From contig JANVCC010000018.1 of the NCBI GenBank assembly GCA_025345505.1, positions 38,489,242 through 38,553,241 of the forward strand: 64,000 bases of DNA, in the 5' to 3' direction. Each line of letters begins with the position of its first letter. The first letter of the stretch is position 1. The notes beneath the pieces were generated by a model that ran no database searches, was not told where the DNA came from, and saw nothing but the letters and a program-made list of their open reading frames with translations. Source of the stretch: Todiramphus chloris collaris (taxonomy: Eukaryota > Chordata > Aves > Coraciiformes > Alcedinidae). This document shows positions 61,301-64,000 of this stretch, one piece after another. Both the position numbers and the translations under genes were made by a program.

Positions 61301-63523
61301 CTTTTTTTTTATTGTACTAAGGACCTGAGCAAACTTTCCCAAGGCCTAAGGAACACCTGAACTTTGTCTAATACGCCGAGTGAAGAAAAAGCTTTAATAA
61401 TGAAAAGGTAGACACTGTTCAAGCTGTGAATTCCAATAAACTGTAAGATAAAAATATCAGAGAACAAGAAAATTCTTGTCAAACTGATACCCCATGGGGA
61501 ATCAAGAATTTCTTTGCTTGATTTCCTTTCATGAAATCATAAAACACCTCAACAGGCTAAGAAGTTGATCTCACCTTGTGGTAAGCTCAGCTCTACCTCT
61601 ACCACTCCCAAAGTCACTGTCTATCTTGCCCTTATCCACAGCCTTCCCAAGCAATGTGTTCTGCAACATTACCATTAGTTAAATCTATGCATCTTGCTGA
61701 TACTGACCTCCTATCAGGCTGATTTTCCTTATTTTTTGTCCTTCAGAACACATTATCTGTCATCTGATGCTTTATTTATGATGTGTTTTGATATTTCATT
61801 GCTGTGGAGGTGATGTCGACATTCTTGCATCAGAATATTGTACCGCAATTTCCTCTCTAATAGCTGTTTAAGGGTCATTTGGCAACACTTGTTTTCTAAC
61901 TGGATGGAGTGGCAGCCAAGAAGAGCAGAAGCACTGATTTTAGTTTCTTTTGGAGACTGACAGATGCTCCTCACTTAACATCTCCACGTATGAAAGTGTT
62001 ACTTATTAGAAAGAACAAAAAAACCTGATTTAGTAATGTTCAGACCAGGTCAACAATGTTCCTCTCAAAGCTGATTGACCAGTTGGAAGGTAAGGGAGCA
62101 AGTCAGGGTTGGGATCACTCCTCAAACTAGAGAACAAGACAAAATTTACCCAAAATGTGTCCTTCGAGCAGCTTCCATGCATTTCACATGAAACGGGCAA
62201 TGAGCAAAACGCAGGAAGAGCTGAAGTCAAGTGTTTGGGGTGCCCTAGCCATACGCGTGAGTACCCAGGAGCTATACACCCTTGCTCTGCAGCTTGTCAC
62301 TTCATGCACTGAAGGATGTTCCATCTATTTTGTTGCTTATCATAAAGGTATATCTGTGCTCAGCGTAATTTATACTTCTTCGTAATTACCTATAAGAATA
62401 GAAATTGCACATTTTGCTAGGCCCAGAGACTTTGCTGTATAGTTAAACAGATAACTGCAGCTCCTCTGCACTTCTGCTTATTGCCAGACATTACAGAATC
62501 ACAGAATTACTGAGGCTGGAAAAGACCTCTGAGATCATCGAGTCCAGCCCATGGTCCAACACCACCACATCAGCCAGCCCATGGCACTCAGTGCCACATC
62601 CAGCCTTTCTTTAAACACAGCCAGGGACGGTGACTCCACCACCTCCCTGGGCAGCCCATTCCACTGTCTGATCACCCTCTCTGTCAGGAAGTGCTTCCTG
62701 ATATCCAACCCAAACCTCCCCTGGCTCAGCTTCAGGCCATGCCCTCTTGTCCTGTCAGTAGTTGCCTGGGAGAAGAGCCCGACTCCCACCTGACTGCAAC
62801 CTCCCTTCAGGCAGTTGTAGAGAGCGACAAGGTCCCCCCTGAGTCTCCTCCAGGCTAAACAGCCCCAGCTCCCTCAGCCTCTCCTCATAAGACTTTCCTT
62901 CTAGACCCTTCCCCAGCCTCGTTGCTCTCTTCTTTACATTATATCTCGCCTCTTCAGCAGTTCCCTGTGTGGAACGCAGCCCACTGCTCCCCTTTTTGCT
63001 GCCCTGAGGAACTGCTGCATGTGGCCACAGCTTCCCAGCAGCAGGAGCAGGGGCTAACCATGCATGCAAGACAAAGGGACACAGGTGGAACCAGTGATAC
63101 TGGGACAAAATTGGTTTCCTGCAACAGGCACTTAATGAACTTGCACAGGGACTTAGCTGTCAGTAGTTAGCACATTCATTCTGTTTCATGGGGTGGGTAT
63201 TTTTAGCATGAAGTCATGCAAAAACACAATCCAGGAATCAATTAAACCACTTTCTCTGTCACTCCACTAATGGCTCGCATTGACCAAATGCAGCTTTACC
63301 TGAGGCTATAAAGTACCTTCCCATCTGGCTGGACACGCAGCATGACATTGTCTGTGGTGGTGTCATGGATGAAGGAACGCTTGGAGTGGACGAAGAACAT
63401 GTCAGGGACCCAGATCTTCTTCACCAGCCTGCCGTCAAAGGTCATGCTTTGGTTGTTGGTGCTGGGGAAGGACAGCCTCTCATCTTTCCAGTAATGCCTC
63501 AGATAAAGCGTCATGGTGAAGTC
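55107..63523 (-). CDS. GABRR1: GABRR1, GABA receptor subunit rho1 (last six coding exons; 5' exons beyond right edge)
   Basis: Order of exons: 63523-63300, 59968-59886, 58702-58562, 58100-57948, 56452-56256, 55394-55107; 361 residues plus stop, all phases consistent, all GT-AG. The product is a Cys-loop GABA-gated chloride channel subunit (GABA-C/rho type, best known in retinal bipolar cells) of the plasma membrane. Seen: extracellular domain from [33 protein letters not shown]; the Cys loop [16 protein letters not shown]1 ([20 protein letters not shown]); M2 with [18 protein letters not shown], including the rho-type proline; M3 ([20 protein letters not shown]); the cytoplasmic loop; M4 ([19 protein letters not shown], the C-terminus). 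rho1 rather than rho2 is chosen because the loop ([20 protein letters not shown], then [27 protein letters not shown]) follows human GABRR1. Human length is 479, so signal peptide, N-terminus and the preceding short exon are outside. Confidence 0.96.
56256..56452 (-). CDS. GABRR1: GABRR1 exon with M2-M3
   Basis: Acceptor TATTCCCAG|GGATAACC; 197 bases; encodes [20 protein letters not shown] through M3 to [11 protein letters not shown]; donor AAG|GTGAGG. Contains the pore-lining helix. Confidence 0.95.
56775..56866 (+). mobile_element. CR1 LINE extreme 3' tail (plus) in a GABRR1 intron
   Basis: GGGACCCTTCCAACTCAAGA then TATTCTATGTCTCTATGATTC is the CR1 terminal block with its ATTCTATG-type repeat; the sequence to its left is only weakly CR1-like. 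Confidence 0.65.
57948..58100 (-). CDS. GABRR1: GABRR1 exon with M1
   Basis: Acceptor GCTGTACAG|GGTGGTAC; 153 bases; encodes [21 protein letters not shown]1 and [15 protein letters not shown]; donor TTAG|GTAAAA. Confidence 0.95.
58562..58702 (-). CDS. GABRR1: GABRR1 exon, end of ligand-binding domain
   Basis: Acceptor TCCCCTAG|ATGCCT; 141 bases; encodes [20 protein letters not shown] through [18 protein letters not shown]; donor ACAG|GTGGGT. Includes the loop C region of the GABA site. Confidence 0.95.
59886..59968 (-). CDS. GABRR1: GABRR1 83-base exon with the Cys loop
   Basis: Found by matching the protein, as it is too short for a long open frame. Acceptor TATTCCTAG|AGTTAC; encodes [20 protein letters not shown] and TCSLEIES, with both Cys-loop cysteines 14 positions apart; donor AGCT|GTAAGT. 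The 83-base length is typical of this exon in GABA-A family genes. Confidence 0.95.
60950..60966 (+). repeat. (GGCA)4 microsatellite
   Basis: GGCAGGCAGGCAGGCAG, four units plus a partial, in a GABRR1 intron. Confidence 0.9.
62492..62940 (-). mobile_element. CR1 LINE 3' fragment (minus) in a GABRR1 intron
   Basis: ACAGAATCACAGAATTACTG, AAGACCTCTGAGATCATCG, GTGACTCCACCACCTCCCTG, CTCAGCTTCAGGCCATGCCC and CAGCCTCGTTGCTCTCTTC. On the minus strand it reads [13 protein letters not shown] and [20 protein letters not shown], the CR1 reverse-transcriptase end. Sense for GABRR1 transcription. Confidence 0.95.
63300..63523 (-). CDS. GABRR1: GABRR1 224-base exon, ligand-binding domain (first exon in window)
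   Basis: Acceptor TTTGTTGCAG|GACTTC; encodes [20 protein letters not shown] through [22 protein letters not shown] plus two bases of Arg; donor TCAG|GTAAAG. The preceding short exon (ending ...VDM in human) was not found before 64000. Confidence 0.95.
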
Positions 63524-64000
63524 CTGCAACAAACAGACTCATGTCACAACTTACACCTTACAAGCGTGGCAGTGTTTTCTCCTCTCTGGTGCAAACCACT
63601 AGCTGTAAAGCACCATTCATCAGGGTACATCCACTCCCTGAGATGCAGGGGACGTGATCAGATGCAGTTTGTTTATTCCTCAGGCCAGACTGACTTAGTG
63701 AGTACAGAAATCAGAGGCCATCCAGGTGGCAAATCCACCTCTAAAATGCAAATGTTGCATTTCGGTGCCTGTGAGCCACTCCAGGGACCAAAAGGCAGGC
63801 ATAATGAGGCAGCAGTGGGTGGACAGTGCTGCCAACCACTCAATTCCCCAGCCATGCGTTGCTGTTTCTGGAGCCAACAGTGAAGAAGCATTTGCTGCCC
63901 AGACTGCCCTCCACGTTGCTGGGACAACTGCCTTCCTCCAGGAAGCTTCAAGAGCATGCTGCAGTGAGAGCTGTTTCTCCAGCACAGCCACTGAAATCTT
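63524..64000 (-). other. GABRR1 intron, 5' part of the gene continues beyond the window
   Basis: No upstream exon recognised on the minus strand; no repeat recognised. Two overlapping minus-strand open frames here resemble nothing in the GABA receptor family. Confidence 0.6.

Larger units (their letters stand above)
59969..63299 (-). other. GABRR1 intron between the 83- and 224-base exons
   Basis: 3.3 kb, containing a GGCA microsatellite (60950-60966) and a well preserved CR1 fragment (62.49-62.94 kb). Otherwise AT-rich with nothing recognised. Confidence 0.8.

Noticed and set aside
1-64000. LTR retrotransposons, endogenous retroviruses or other capsid-bearing elements
   Set aside because: Looked for LTR ends, primer-binding sites and gag/pol/env motifs; saw none. 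All recognisable mobile DNA is CR1 LINE.

Overview
The window is vertebrate nuclear DNA from a bird. The evidence is the dispersed repeats: nearly all are 3' fragments of CR1 LINEs with the avian 'ATTCTATGATT' tail. The genes are short-introned, CpG-island-led orthologues of human 6q15 genes. I cannot name the species. I saw no LTR element, endogenous retrovirus, tRNA, rRNA or CRISPR array.

Left end (1-3.6 kb): a GC-rich CpG island holds two head-to-head genes. BORCS6 (minus strand, BORC lysosome-positioning complex) runs off the left edge. PNRC1 (plus strand, nuclear-receptor coactivator) has two coding exons at 1234-1662 and 2384-2824. The 612 bases between the two start codons contain an array of about six degenerate modules, each built as GC/KLF box, then TGTTTGTG-like element, then inverted CCAAT box. 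The PNRC1 intron contains a second promoter-like block followed by a possible alternative first exon.

3.6-29.1 kb: no intact gene seen. At 14516-14856 (minus) lies what reads as the decayed RS-domain exon of SRSF12, the gene found between PNRC1 and PM20D2 in humans, with two in-frame TGA codons at former CGA codons and one frameshift. The rest is AT-rich DNA, CR1 fragments near 15.7, 17.2, 24.9 and 29.1 kb, and low-complexity tracts.

29.1-46.7 kb: PM20D2 (plus, seven coding exons, 452 residues), a beta-alanyl/gamma-aminobutyryl-lysine dipeptidase. Its compact promoter has a TATA-like box and two opposed ZNF143-type sites, and a CR1 insertion ends about 290 bases upstream of the ATG. Introns carry more CR1 copies, including one nested in another.

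46.7-55.1 kb: convergent intergenic DNA. 55.1-64 kb: the last six coding exons of GABRR1 (minus), the rho1 GABA-gated chloride channel subunit, from the ligand-binding domain to M4; its 5' exons lie beyond the right edge.

The order PNRC1 - (SRSF12 relic) - PM20D2 - GABRR1 matches human 6q15 in order and orientation. BORCS6 does not: its human orthologue is on 17p13. The genes do not form one pathway, though PM20D2 hydrolyses GABA-containing dipeptides next to a GABA receptor gene; I treat that as conserved synteny, not proof of a link.
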